Notes: a model not told the origin generated them from the sequence alone. A stretch of DNA of 64,000 bases from Moritella sp. JT01 (GCF_001574435.1 NZ_LOCN01000026.1:1-64000), one strand, 5' to 3'. Shown: positions 36,149 through 46,267, counted from the stretch's first letter. Made by a program: numbers and translations.

Positions 36149-36441
36149 TTAAATTACTGCGGTAGTCATTTTTCTACAATGAATACTGCAGTACTCGTAT
36201 TTTCCACTGACATTATTCGTAAATGTAGATAAAATCGCCATAGCACAATTTTACGATTTAACACTGTAAATTGATATTTTTTTCAATTAATTTCGTGTCC
36301 TTTCTTATCAAATACTTAGAAATTGAAACCAATCACTTACGACCGGTAAGTATCGAACAGCATAAACTCAACCGCTTGTACTGGTCAAATAATGCCGTTA
36401 GTATGCTTTAAAATTCATACAGAGATAGGGCGAGTGTTCAT

Positions 36442-37494
36442 TTGAAAAAGTTATTGCTATGTGTTTTTACATGTACATTTTTAGTTGCATGTGGTGGATC
36501 TTCGTCAGCAGACGATGAAACTCAATCGGACCGAGTACCAACACCAGCTCCATTACCAGAACCAACTCCTAAACCGGAACCAACTCCTGAACCAGAGCCA
36601 ACTCCTAAACCGGAACCAACTCCTAAACCGGAACCAACTCCTGAACCAGAGCCAACTCCTAAACCGGAACCAACTCCAGATCCGGAACTAGACCCAAGTA
36701 AGATTCATGATGTCGTACCAAATGTAGATTACAAAAATGCATCTGGTATTATCGATTATATCGATTTTGAGCACCGTCAGAACGGCGAATATACAGCCGG
36801 GTTGTTCAATGAAGATTTTAAAAATGAATGGGGAACGATAGGTAGTCTAGCTAAAGTAAATATTTTAGATCGAAATGGTTCAAAGCAGTTAGCGGTAACT
36901 CACCCTAAAGGTGAATTTAAGCAAGGTATTTCGAGTGGTAAGAATTTAAATGAACATGGCGAATTGTATTTTTCATATCAAATTACATTTGGTAAAGATT
37001 ACGACTTCTCTATGGGCGGTAAATTACCTGGATTAGCTGGATTAAATCCGAATTACGATAAAAAACCAGATGGTTGTAAGCCCATCGGTAAAAACCAAGG
37101 TTTCAGCTTACGTTCAATGTTTCGTGAGAATGGCCGTGCGATAGGTTATTTCTATCACCAAGATAAGACCAGCACATGTGGTGATGAAATTGATTATCAG
37201 CATGAAGGTAATAATTTCTCCTTTAAACGTGAAAAAACATACCTTATCGAACAATATGTAAAAATGAACGACGCAAACCAAGCAAATGGTATTGTGACTA
37301 TCTACGTAAATGGCTTTAAAGTACTTGAAAAAACCGATATGACGTTATCCGAAAAGGGAGAATATGCAATCAACTATCAATTCTTCCAACTTTGGCATGG
37401 GGGTAATAGTGACCGCTGGGCTGTAGATCGTGATTCAACGGCTTATTTCGATGATGTTGCGTTAAGCACACAACCGCTTAGCTATTCAAAATAA
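36442..37494 (+). CDS. PL14-like polysaccharide (alginate) lyase lipoprotein A
   Basis: Lipoprotein of 350 residues with lipobox LVACGG (acceptor Cys17). A 45-residue tether of [10 protein letters not shown] repeats follows, then a catalytic domain from about residue 95. The run [21 protein letters not shown] plus [21 protein letters not shown] resembles polysaccharide lyase family 14, which includes alginate lyases. Anchored on the cell surface it would cut uronate polymers. Initiation appears to use TTG, with AGGG 13 nt upstream. It is followed by its own terminator and then by a close paralogue whose catalytic domain is mostly identical. Confidence 0.78.
   Translation: MKKLLLCVFTCTFLVACGGSSSADDETQSDRVPTPAPLPEPTPKPEPTPEPEPTPKPEPTPKPEPTPEPEPTPKPEPTPDPELDPSKIHDVVPNVDYKNASGIIDYIDFEHRQNGEYTAGLFNEDFKNEWGTIGSLAKVNILDRNGSKQLAVTHPKGEFKQGISSGKNLNEHGELYFSYQITFGKDYDFSMGGKLPGLAGLNPNYDKKPDGCKPIGKNQGFSLRSMFRENGRAIGYFYHQDKTSTCGDEIDYQHEGNNFSFKREKTYLIEQYVKMNDANQANGIVTIYVNGFKVLEKTDMTLSEKGEYAINYQFFQLWHGGNSDRWAVDRDSTAYFDDVALSTQPLSYSK
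36545..36685. repeat. Pro-Glu tether repeats in lyase lipoprotein A
   Basis: Tandem variants of CCAACTCCTAAACCGGAA and CCAACTCCTGAACCAGAG encode the PTPKPE / PTPEPE tether. Confidence 0.8.
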
Positions 37495-37519
37495 ACCCCT
37501 AAATGATTAATTAAAAATT

Positions 37520-37550
37520 GGTCTTGTTATCTAACAAGGCCATTTTTTTT
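37520..37550 (+). terminator. Intrinsic terminator after lyase lipoprotein A
   Basis: GGTCTTGTT-ATCT-AACAAGGCC with one G-T wobble, followed by a run of eight T. Confidence 0.85.
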
Positions 37551-37630
37551 CCTGCGTAAATTACATTCAGTGAAAAGACAGTAGCTAAATCAATTTTCCT
37601 AAACTAAAAAATATCAAAAGAGAGTCGGAA

Positions 37631-38647
37631 TTGAAAAAATTATTACTTTGTACATTCACTAGTACATTTTTGATTGCATGTGGTGGTAGTAGCACTGATG
37701 AAAAAAAACAAACTGGCCCAACAAACCCAGTAAAACCAGTAAAACCACCTATAGTACCACCTATAATACCACCTATAATACCACCTATAATACCACCTAT
37801 AATACCACCTATAATACCACCTATAGTACCACCTATAGTACCGCCTGAACCAAGAAATATTCATGATATCGTACCAAATGTAGATTATAAAAACGTACCA
37901 GGTATTATTAAGTATATCGATTTTGAAAATAGACAAAATGGTACGTATACATCCGCTATGTTTAAAAACGACTTCATTAACAAATGGGCTAGCGTGACTG
38001 GTAAAGCGAATATTGTAGATTTAAATAATTCAAAAGTGTTAGCGGTAACCCACCCTAAAGGTCAATACAAAAAGGGGATTTCGGGTGGTAAAGATTTATC
38101 TGAATATGAAGAATTGTATTTTTCATATCAAATTACATTTGGTAAAAATTACGACTTCTCTATGGGCGGTAAATTACCTGGTTTAGCAGGATTAAATCCG
38201 GATTACGATAAAAACCCAGATGGTTGTAAGCCTATCAGTGAAAACCAAGGTTTCAGCTTACGTTCAATGTTTCGTGAGAATGGCCGTGCGATAGGTTATT
38301 TCTACCACCAAGATAAGACCAGCAAATGCGGTGATGAAATTGATTATCAACATGAAGGTAAGAATTTCTCCTTTAAACGTGAAAGAACATACCTTATCGA
38401 ACAGTATGTAAAAATAAACGATGCAAACCAGGCAAACGGTATTGTGACAATCCATGTAAATGGCTTTAAAGTACTTGAAAAAACTCATATGACATTTTCT
38501 GAGAATAGAATATATGCAATCAACTATCAATACTTCCAACTTTGGCATGGGGGTAATAGTGACCGCTGGGCTGTAGATCGAGATTCGACAGCATACTTTG
38601 ATAATGTAATGTTAAGTGAGATACCTGTAAGTTATAAGCTAAACTAG
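37631..38647 (+). CDS. PL14-like polysaccharide (alginate) lyase lipoprotein B
   Basis: Paralogue of the preceding gene (338 residues, lipobox LIACGG at Cys17). The lyase domain is nearly the same from [12 protein letters not shown] to the end. The tether is a PPIIPPI repeat instead of Pro-Glu. It starts with TTG preceded by GAGAG. The duplication is recent enough for long identical DNA stretches, while the two linkers are unrelated. The difference in tether may set distance or wall interaction. Substrate is alginate or another uronan by family only. Acts at the outer membrane. Confidence 0.78.
   Translation: MKKLLLCTFTSTFLIACGGSSTDEKKQTGPTNPVKPVKPPIVPPIIPPIIPPIIPPIIPPIIPPIVPPIVPPEPRNIHDIVPNVDYKNVPGIIKYIDFENRQNGTYTSAMFKNDFINKWASVTGKANIVDLNNSKVLAVTHPKGQYKKGISGGKDLSEYEELYFSYQITFGKNYDFSMGGKLPGLAGLNPDYDKNPDGCKPISENQGFSLRSMFRENGRAIGYFYHQDKTSKCGDEIDYQHEGKNFSFKRERTYLIEQYVKINDANQANGIVTIHVNGFKVLEKTHMTFSENRIYAINYQYFQLWHGGNSDRWAVDRDSTAYFDNVMLSEIPVSYKLN
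37744..37848. repeat. 12-bp tandem repeat in lyase lipoprotein B
   Basis: About eight head-to-tail copies of CCACCTATAATA (variant CCACCTATAGTA) encode the PPII/PPIV tether. Slippage would change the tether length in frame. Confidence 0.88.
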
Positions 38648-38683
38648 TAAGAACTTATTGCTCACGTTTAGGATAAATTACTT

Positions 38684-40234
38684 ATGAGATCCACAGTCAA
38701 ATATGCTCTTACATTGGTGATCTTAAGCTCTTTAGCCGCTTGTGGCGGTTCTGGAGGGAGTACTGGTTCCGGTGATAGTGGCGCTAAAAAACCACCTTCT
38801 CAGTTCGAAAATTTCACATCTGCTTTAGCCATATCGCATTTGGATTCAATACCTTGTGCTGACTTTAAACTAGACTCTGCATCCTTTACCCCTCCAGACT
38901 TTGTCAAACAATGCTGGACTTTGACTGTACCAGAGGACTACGTTAATCCAAAAAACGGTAAAACAATTAAGTTAGCCATCGCTAAAGCAAACTCAGCTAA
39001 TAATAATAAAAAAGGCGCGATTGCCTTTTTGCAAGGCGGCCCAGGAGGCTCTGTCATTACAGACTTATGGTTCTATGGTGAAAGTCCTATTCGTGATGAA
39101 AATGATATTTACTTTGTTGATCAAAGAGGAACTGGTTATTCATCTCCAGCGCTATACTGTGAGTTTGAAAGCAGTAACGATGAAACAAATATAACAGTTT
39201 GTAAATCCAAATTTGAAAATAGAGGCATAGATTTAAACCAGTTCAATAGTAAAAATAATGCTCTAGATTTCATTGTTTTACGTAAAAAACTAGAGGATAC
39301 CGGAGAGCTCAAAGATAAGTGGACTCTAGTTGGCGCCTCTTATGGTACCAGGTTAGCTATAACAGTATTACGTGAGGAAGATCGCCTGACAAAACAAGGT
39401 TTTCAAACAGAGTCAGGGATTAAAGCAATGGTACTTGACGGTGTTTTTCCAATTCAAGTTAACGGGATTAATGACGCTAAATGGGCTAATTACGAAAACT
39501 TTAAGCGTATTATTGAGGTCTGTAATCGATCTCTTTCAGTCTGTGACTCAGACACACTAAAAAGTCAGATTCAAAATCAACTTATTGATTTGCCCAAAGA
39601 AGATCATCAGTACTACTTAAGTTTATTGCTATCTTTTATGCCCTATGACACAACACACGAGGATTGGAGCGAATACACAATTCCAGCTTTCAGTAGACTA
39701 CCAATAAGTAAAGTTAAGGAGTTACTTCAGGAACATAAAGAAGAGGTAAACGCAGTACCTGATATACCTGATGATTTTTATGCTACGGGGTTATCTGTAG
39801 TTTGTGCTGAAGAATATGGATTTCCTCCTTATTACGAGCAAATGAATACAGAAAGAGCTAACTGGACAAGTGAAGTACAACAAGTCATCGATAATAGCTT
39901 TCATATGGAGTTTACCCCTACCGCATGTAAAATATGGGATGTAAAAAAATCCGCTGACGAGGAAGCCTTAGGTGTTAAAAATGATACTGTCCCTGTACTT
40001 ATTACTCAAGGCGGCAACGATTACCAGACTCCACAAGCATGGGGGAACCTCGTCAAAAAAGATTTTGCAAACAGCCGGGTTATTACAGATGATACGATTG
40101 ATCATGTTGTTCTATTTTCTGAAAATGGGGACTGTATTCAGCAAAATATCAAAACCTTTGTTGGAGACCCCTCGAAGCTAAACGACCTAGATGTGACTTG
40201 CGTCAATAATAAGAAGTTTATTTATAAAGATTAG
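38684..40234 (+). CDS. TAP-like alpha/beta-hydrolase lipoprotein (S33 peptidase type)
   Basis: Lipoprotein of 516 residues with lipobox LAACGG (Cys20) and a Gly/Ser tether. The alpha/beta-hydrolase fold shows the oxyanion GGPGGS, then DQRGTGYS, the nucleophile elbow VGASYGTRLA, and a C-terminal TAP-like segment (TQGGNDYQTP, then His in IDHVVLF). This is the tripeptidyl-/prolyl-aminopeptidase S33 pattern of secreted actinobacterial and gammaproteobacterial exopeptidases. It starts 36 nt after lyase lipoprotein B with no terminator between, so it may be read from the same transcript. Confidence 0.82.
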   Translation: MRSTVKYALTLVILSSLAACGGSGGSTGSGDSGAKKPPSQFENFTSALAISHLDSIPCADFKLDSASFTPPDFVKQCWTLTVPEDYVNPKNGKTIKLAIAKANSANNNKKGAIAFLQGGPGGSVITDLWFYGESPIRDENDIYFVDQRGTGYSSPALYCEFESSNDETNITVCKSKFENRGIDLNQFNSKNNALDFIVLRKKLEDTGELKDKWTLVGASYGTRLAITVLREEDRLTKQGFQTESGIKAMVLDGVFPIQVNGINDAKWANYENFKRIIEVCNRSLSVCDSDTLKSQIQNQLIDLPKEDHQYYLSLLLSFMPYDTTHEDWSEYTIPAFSRLPISKVKELLQEHKEEVNAVPDIPDDFYATGLSVVCAEEYGFPPYYEQMNTERANWTSEVQQVIDNSFHMEFTPTACKIWDVKKSADEEALGVKNDTVPVLITQGGNDYQTPQAWGNLVKKDFANSRVITDDTIDHVVLFSENGDCIQQNIKTFVGDPSKLNDLDVTCVNNKKFIYKD

Positions 40235-40241
40235 TCGATAT

Positions 40242-40272
40242 AGCCGTCTGTTATGAATCCTCGCTGACGGCT
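40242..40272. terminator. Stem-loop between convergent genes
   Basis: AGCCGTC and GACGGCT pair after the hydrolase stop. The T-run is weak. Confidence 0.5.
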
Positions 40273-40344
40273 AATCACACCGTTTTCTCGTGGGTAAAAC
40301 GAGTTTATCCGAAGTGAAATAAAGTTGTTATTCGAAATAAAGAA

Positions 40345-41046
40345 TTAATCTTCGAGGCGGAATACCACATCAACCTGATCTCGAATAATAATTTTCTCAT
40401 CTTGATAAGATGATTCAACATTTAGCGCAGAATCCATTGCCATACTTCTCATTAATATTGGACGAGGTTGTGATGATCGGTAAGTGATTTTCCAAACACC
40501 ATCGACCTTTTCGCCAAACCCCTTCGCAAGTGACTGCGCTTTTTCCTTTGCATCTAAAATTGCAGCTTGTCGTGCCAACTCTATAAATTTAGGTTCATTG
40601 CTTACTTTTAGTTCAATATTATTAATATTGTTGATGCCGTCTCCAAGCGCACCATCTAAATAATTATTAAGTTTATCTAAATCTCGAACAGTGACTGTCA
40701 CCTGTCTGTTTGCACGGTAGCCTATGAGTTTAGGTTTCTGATCTTTCTTGTAGTGATACTCTGGACGCAATGAAATGTTAGAGCTTTCAATATCCGTACG
40801 TGCCACCCCTTCATTTTTCAAGCGTCCATTAAACGCGACAATTGCATTATCGACAGCTTCTTTTGCTTCTTTTGCTGTTTTACGCGTTTCAGATACTTGT
40901 ACAGAGAATACGGCCATGTCAGGTTTAGCAATCACTTCACCCATACCAGTGGTTTCTAAATGAGGAAAATCGACGTTTGCCGCCATCACACCTGTAGAAA
41001 TAAATGTGCTAGCACTAAAAATAGCCGCGAATAAATGTTTGTTCAT
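40345..41046 (-). CDS. SIMPL-domain (DUF541/YggE-like) periplasmic protein
   Basis: Exported protein of 233 residues with a signal peptide ending GVMAAN and one SIMPL (DUF541) domain (TTGMGEVIAKPDMAVFSVQVSE at the start of the domain; GYRANRQVTVTVRDLDKL in the middle). E. coli YggE of this family lowers oxidative stress. The molecular activity is unsettled. Monocistronic. Confidence 0.85.
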   Translation of the reverse strand: MNKHLFAAIFSASTFISTGVMAANVDFPHLETTGMGEVIAKPDMAVFSVQVSETRKTAKEAKEAVDNAIVAFNGRLKNEGVARTDIESSNISLRPEYHYKKDQKPKLIGYRANRQVTVTVRDLDKLNNYLDGALGDGINNINNIELKVSNEPKFIELARQAAILDAKEKAQSLAKGFGEKVDGVWKITYRSSQPRPILMRSMAMDSALNVESSYQDEKIIIRDQVDVVFRLED

Positions 41047-41230
41047 ACGAATAACCTCTCATTATTGTTATTTATCTACCTTTATAGTCCGACAGTAACA
41101 AATTAAAAATTATCCTTATATTTAAAATATATGTACGATTAGAGTGAAATAAGACGGTATAAACCCTTTTTCGTTCATTTATTATACTCGAGTCAACGTC
41201 AGCTTTAATATGATCAATTGGACGGAATGT

Positions 41231-42892
41231 TTAATTTATAGCCTGATTTATGATGAGATTTTCAGCATCTATCATCGATAATGCTTTGTCAAAATAATAC
41301 CCTTGCGCATAATCACATCCTAGAGTTTGTAATAAATCTCGTTGTGCTAAGGTTTCGACACCTTCAGCTAATACCTTCACATTTAAGACTTTTCCTAATT
41401 CAATGATTTTCCTTGCAAACTCTTTATCTAACCTAGATTCACATATATCGGCAACTAATGAGCGATCAATCTTCAACGTATTAAGTGATTTCCGTAATGT
41501 TCTAACAAGGCTTAGCGACGAATAACCAGCTCCAAAATCATCGACTGCAACAAGAATACCAAGGCTACGTACAGCTCTAATATTATCGATTAGGGTATCC
41601 ATATTACTAATTGAAGCAGTTTCGGTTACTTCAATCTCGAGTAAATTTTTTGGGCAACCAGTTGACGTAATTATAGATTCTAACCGGTAAATAAAGTCGA
41701 TCATTTCAAGTGTTTTAAATGATATATTTATTGCTATTTTAGGGGTGGAAACACCTAATTTTTGCCATTCTACTACTTGGTTACAAACTTGAGTAAATAC
41801 CCATAAATCAAATTCAAAATGAAGCCCGATGTCTTCCACAATTCGAATGAAGACATCCGGAGGAATATAGCCTAAATCTTTGTGTATCCACCGCGATAGC
41901 GCTTCGAAACCCACCAGCTGTTTAGTAGTAAGGTCGTACTGAGGCTGATAATGAATTTTAATGAGTGACTTTTCAATTGCGCTAGGAAGTTCATCAATAA
42001 TAAGCTTATTGGCCATCAACTCAGGTTTAATCTCGGGTTTAGCAAAGCAGAAATAAGAATGGCTATGACGTCTAGACTCCCTCATTGCGGTCTCGGTCGC
42101 ATTCTCCATTGCAAAATAACTTTCATACTTAGTATGCTCACTACTAATACCAATACTAAATGATTTATTTATTGTAATACCATTATTTAATACTAATGAG
42201 CCTAAAGATAAATCACATAAATACTGGCAAAACATGGTTATATACGCATTAAAATCGGCTGATGATAAATGATGTTTATTCTCGATTAAAATACCATAAC
42301 GCGCATTAGCCAATCGAACCACCAGCCCATCATCATTCACTGTCGCTTGTAATTTTTTGCCGAGTACAGAAAGGTAATTATCCCCTGTGTCATATCCATA
42401 ACGAAAGTTGATAGTAGAGAAATTATCCACACTTAGCATCATCAAACGCATTTGTGTATTTGGCAATTTGAATAAATGTGTTGCGCGTGCGCTTATCGCC
42501 CAACCATTCGGCAGACCAGTAATAGAATCAATTGATTTATTCTCAATAACGTTAAAGCATAATTTAAACGCATTATCGAATTGACTTTCACTACGACGTT
42601 GGCAGTGAAGTTCCACTTTACAACGATGAAAGTTAACATCCATCAGTGTTGCTTTAACAAAGCATCCGGTTTCACTAACGCTTGCAGTTTTCAATAATAG
42701 AGAGATATCACTGACAGCTAAGGCTGTGTCACTATCCAAATGCAAATATTCATGTAAGGAGCGATTGATGAGTTCACTTTCACTTATACCCACTAATGTT
42801 GAAAACATGCTATTACAAGCATTAATTATATCCTTAGTGACTATTAATACGGGTAAAAACGAATCTTCAATTCCCATCATTCCGCTACTCAT
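41231..42892 (-). CDS. PAS-degenerate GGDEF-EAL cyclic-di-GMP phosphodiesterase
   Basis: Three-part signalling protein of 553 residues: an N-terminal PAS-like region (1-115), a GGDEF fold in which the GGDEF loop is replaced by NARYG (196-200), and an EAL domain with the intact motif FEALSRW (Glu330). NIS, DDFGAGYSSL, KIDRSLV and AEGVET motifs follow. The cyclase half should be inactive and may bind GTP to modulate the phosphodiesterase. It lacks membrane helices. A PilZ gene is divergent about 480 bp away, so both ends of a c-di-GMP circuit lie together. Confidence 0.87.
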   Translation of the reverse strand: MSSGMMGIEDSFLPVLIVTKDIINACNSMFSTLVGISESELINRSLHEYLHLDSDTALAVSDISLLLKTASVSETGCFVKATLMDVNFHRCKVELHCQRRSESQFDNAFKLCFNVIENKSIDSITGLPNGWAISARATHLFKLPNTQMRLMMLSVDNFSTINFRYGYDTGDNYLSVLGKKLQATVNDDGLVVRLANARYGILIENKHHLSSADFNAYITMFCQYLCDLSLGSLVLNNGITINKSFSIGISSEHTKYESYFAMENATETAMRESRRHSHSYFCFAKPEIKPELMANKLIIDELPSAIEKSLIKIHYQPQYDLTTKQLVGFEALSRWIHKDLGYIPPDVFIRIVEDIGLHFEFDLWVFTQVCNQVVEWQKLGVSTPKIAINISFKTLEMIDFIYRLESIITSTGCPKNLLEIEVTETASISNMDTLIDNIRAVRSLGILVAVDDFGAGYSSLSLVRTLRKSLNTLKIDRSLVADICESRLDKEFARKIIELGKVLNVKVLAEGVETLAQRDLLQTLGCDYAQGYYFDKALSMIDAENLIINQAIN

Positions 42893-43370
42893 CTTAATCG
42901 TATTTAATAAAATAGTTACTTTACGCCATACACTTCATGACATATGTTCACATATATACCTTGATCTTTTTAAACAAACAAGCTGTTATAGACGAAATAA
43001 ACCATGACATATGAAAAAATACATAAGCTTGGCAATGACTTATGTAATCTTACATAGTATTAACTATATGATTTTATATTGATTAGTTGTGATACGATAT
43101 GATCTTGTATGTAAAACATCCATGATTTTATGACCAATGTAGTCCTATAGGACTGCTAGCTCATCTACTTTGGCCTAAAACACTAAATTTTAACTTATTT
43201 TTAGTTTGTCAGGCAAAAAACCAGAGAACGCCGACAGCTTCATTGGGGCCAAGTCAAATGGCTATGATAAAATCATATTAGATCCGTCATTACGACTAAA
43301 AAAGTCAGCCAAATTAATAATTTTGCTCTAAAATATTAAGTTATACAGGATAATTATTAAGGATAGTATT

Positions 43371-43739
43371 ATGAATAATAAGCGTCACTTTCAACGGATA
43401 CTATTTGATCATAATGCCACGCTAACTTGTAATGGGCATCAATGGTCAACAAATGTAATCGATTTATCTTTACGTGGACTATCCTGTACCAAACCAAGAA
43501 ATGTAAAGTTTAATATTAATCAGCTAATGACACTGTCAATTAGCCTAACCCAAGAACAAGTCATCATTATGGCGGCCATTTTAGTTCATAATGAAGCCCA
43601 TGTTTTAGGGTTACGTTGTACAAGAATTGATATTAATAGTATTTCAGAACTTCGTCGTTTAGTTCAGTTAAATTTAGCCGATGAATCACTTTTACATCGA
43701 GATATAGAACATCTTGCTCACTCGGTCCCCAAATTATAA
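43371..43739 (+). CDS. PilZ-domain c-di-GMP receptor
   Basis: Single-domain protein of 122 residues. The c-di-GMP-binding pair RHFQR (Arg5, Arg9; RxxxR) and DLSLRG (D/NxSxxG) are both present, so binding should be intact. The target is unknown. The gene is divergent from the EAL phosphodiesterase and overlaps the tail of the frameshifted pldA by 6 nt in convergent orientation. The long leader (43150-43370) contains a perfect AGTCCTATAGGACT palindrome at 43141-43154. I tested it by eye against the c-di-GMP-I riboswitch and did not find a match. Confidence 0.82.
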   Translation: MNNKRHFQRILFDHNATLTCNGHQWSTNVIDLSLRGLSCTKPRNVKFNINQLMTLSISLTQEQVIIMAAILVHNEAHVLGLRCTRIDINSISELRRLVQLNLADESLLHRDIEHLAHSVPKL

Positions 43740-44763
43740 CCAGTTAGTTAATCTAAAGCCGACACCGACTCTCGAAATGTGTTGATCATAATATATAAGG
43801 CTTTCGCCGTAGCCATTAAAATATTCGACATAACCAAATAAATGCTTACTCAATGGAAAAGACCAGCCTACTTGTATCGAACTTTTATTATCAGATTTTA
43901 AATTATTTCGTAATTTAAAATCCAAGCTATGGCTATAAGGTAATTTCCAAACCATATTGAGATCACCATAACCTAAGTATTTTTCGATATCAGGATTATC
44001 ATCGCCTTGTGATGAATCCGGTGTTAGCTTTTCGTCTTCAGGTACACGCCACCAGCCACGAACAGCCCAGACAACATCATCATGAGCAAATGCCATTACG
44101 GTTCCAACTTCGGGACAAACGGCCAGATTGACCATTAGATTGATGATTTAAAGAGAGTGCAGTGATCGCAACAGGTAATCCAAACAAATCCCAAGGTTCA
44201 CTATATTGAAATATGATCTCAGGCTCATAATTTGTTTCTCTAAATGGTGATGAACTATCGGAATTATAGGCTTGCCACCAACTCACAGACGTAAAAGCAA
44301 GTTGCACGTCAAACCCGGGCGTCATAAAATCTTCTGCAACGATATACTTTAATGACACTTGAAATTTTATTTCTACATCATCAAAATCATATTCGCTATC
44401 CAGACTCTTATAGGATTCAGTGCTTCCCTGTGAATAAGTCACCGGTAGAATATAGTTAGGTTTATAGGGGATTAAAGCAAATGGGTTGTTTTCAGCGCTT
44501 TTTTCTAATGCCCTACGCTGATGAAGCGGATTCGGTTTAACCTCATGACAAAACGTCCTTAGCGCTTCGACTGTCATCGTTCCCTTTGCAGACGTCACAT
44601 TCGATGACAAACACGCATTAATTTGATCTTCTTTCTGCTTTTCTGAACTAAAGTAGGCTAATTCATGCGGAAAAGTAAAATGACTGTCTTCAGCAACGGC
44701 ATAATGAGCCAGTAATAAGTTTGTAGTGAAAACAATCCCTGTTAAATACTTGATAGTCGCCAA
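43734..44763 (-). pseudogene. pldA: Outer-membrane phospholipase A, frameshifted
   Basis: The two parts together encode outer-membrane phospholipase A (OMPLA). Part 1 (44763 to about 44096) has the signal peptide and the catalytic His-x-Ser in NHQSNGQSG, followed by the Asn of SRSWNR. Part 2 continues in another frame with MAFAHDDVVWAVRGWW, then DDNPDIEKYLGYGDL, and the terminal YGESLIYYDQHISRVGVGFRLTNWL. Reading SWNR into VMAFAHDD needs two bases at about 44096-44104, where a GT repeat probably lost one unit. As read, the barrel is cut right after the active site and should be inactive, unless this is an assembly error. Confidence 0.85.
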
Positions 44764-44992
44764 TCCCTGTAGATATCAATAAATTAGATGCAATCATAAA
44801 CATATATAACGCGCATAACCATTAAAATAGTCTGATAAAAAACGCCGTAACGATTAATATAATATATAAATATTTGTTAATTTTAAAAACAATAGAGTGT
44901 TAAGTGGAAAATTACCTAACCTCTGACATACTTAACTCTGATAGTGGAAAATGTTATATACATGTTCCAGAGCTAACAAATAGAGGTATTTC

Positions 44993-45259
44993 ATGAACAG
45001 TAAATTACTCATTGCTGGATTGATTGTAAGTTCAGCACTCATTGGAGGTTGTGCAAATAACGCCGACCTAGAAAATAGTGTTGGTAGCTTGACATCTCAA
45101 GTCAGTAAATTAACCTCCCAAGTGAAAATGTTAGAATCTGAACAAGGAAGTATGAAGTCTGGCATTGGATCTAACGCAGCAGCGGCTCAACAAGCTTTGG
45201 AAGAAGCACAACGAGCGAACTCACGCATCGATAATATCGCCGCATCTTATAGCAAATAA
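44993..45259 (+). CDS. lpp: Lpp-type major outer-membrane lipoprotein
   Basis: Braun-type lipoprotein of 88 residues. Lipobox LIGGC has the acceptor Cys20. The helical heptad pattern (VSKLTSQVKMLESEQ, then AAAAQQALEEAQRANSRIDNIA) would form the trimeric coiled coil. The C terminus is ASYSK, keeping the terminal Lys that is linked to peptidoglycan. An L,D-transpeptidase gene of the class that makes this link is convergent and next door. Confidence 0.87.
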   Translation: MNSKLLIAGLIVSSALIGGCANNADLENSVGSLTSQVSKLTSQVKMLESEQGSMKSGIGSNAAAAQQALEEAQRANSRIDNIAASYSK

Positions 45260-45352
45260 TTAACAACATTGTTTTGTTGTGGTCGATAGATTGGATAGGT
45301 TAGCAATAGTGAGCGTTGACCTATTTCCCTCTATTAACGATTCAACCTCATA

Positions 45353-46267
45353 TTAAAGACTGACATTAACAGGTAACCCGTAGTGTAGCAGTAGCGCATT
45401 ATTGAGGGCATTTTCATCAACCTTATGATTTTCAAATCTATCAATAACCTCAGCCATGTTAAGATCTTCATCCAATGTTTCAGAAGATAAAGGGGTATGA
45501 ACTTCAACTAAATACTGACCATTTGGTTCAATCGTGAATTTAATTGGCTTATTTATAATCCTTACAGGTTCATTTACCGCTACGCGAGCATATAACAACT
45601 CAATGTCATCTGGATTCATTCGAATACAACCCGCACTTATCCTCATCCCAATACCAAAACGTTGATTCGTTCCATGTATGAGATAGTTACTTTGTCCATA
45701 AGCAAGTTGCAAGGCGAAACGCCCCAATGGATTATCTTCACCGGGCTCAACATAACGAGGTAACACAGTTTTAAATTTTTCTAGGTACTCGGCACGCGTA
45801 GAGGGCGTAGGCGTCCAGATTGGATCTTTGAGCTTCGCTTTAACAAAGCTGTTCATTTTTGGTGTCTTACGCCCTTCCCGTCCAATTCCAACAGGAAATA
45901 CATGCACGATGTTTTTGCCTTGAGGAAAGTAGTATAGTCTGAGTTCAGGTAAGTTAATCACAATCCCTTTATATGGCGCGTCAGGCAACAGCATGCTGGT
46001 TGGTAACTCAAGCACAGTTCCTGGTTGGGGTAAAAAGGGATCAACAGTCGGATTCGATGCCATTAACGCCATCATTCCAACATTGTATTGCTGCGCAATC
46101 GCATGCAAATAATCCCCCTCTTTCACTGTATATTGTATCTGCTGACCAATCAGCCTTGAACCGAGTATGGGCATAGCGTAAGGTTGAGAATAAACAGGTT
46201 TAGCCCATAGAATGACAAGAATAAAAAAAATTGATAGACGGTTAAGATTCAGCTTTAGGTTGACCAT
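45353..46267 (-). CDS. L,D-transpeptidase with LysM domain (ErfK/YbiS family)
   Basis: Periplasmic L,D-transpeptidase of 304 residues: signal peptide to about residue 28, a LysM domain (45-90, YTVKEGDYLHAIAQQYNV), then the YkuD catalytic domain with His198 in IHGTNQRFG and nucleophile Cys214 in ISAGCIRMN. In E. coli the ErfK/YbiS/YcfS group couples Lpp to peptidoglycan and others form 3-3 crosslinks. The neighbouring lpp gene favours the Lpp-anchoring role. Confidence 0.88.
   Translation of the reverse strand: MVNLKLNLNRLSIFFILVILWAKPVYSQPYAMPILGSRLIGQQIQYTVKEGDYLHAIAQQYNVGMMALMASNPTVDPFLPQPGTVLELPTSMLLPDAPYKGIVINLPELRLYYFPQGKNIVHVFPVGIGREGRKTPKMNSFVKAKLKDPIWTPTPSTRAEYLEKFKTVLPRYVEPGEDNPLGRFALQLAYGQSNYLIHGTNQRFGIGMRISAGCIRMNPDDIELLYARVAVNEPVRIINKPIKFTIEPNGQYLVEVHTPLSSETLDEDLNMAEVIDRFENHKVDENALNNALLLHYGLPVNVSL

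Noticed and set aside
43150-43370. Possible c-di-GMP riboswitch ahead of the PilZ gene
   Set aside because: Some similar words (GGCAAA, AACC) occur, but the order and conserved junction of the GEMM class do not match.
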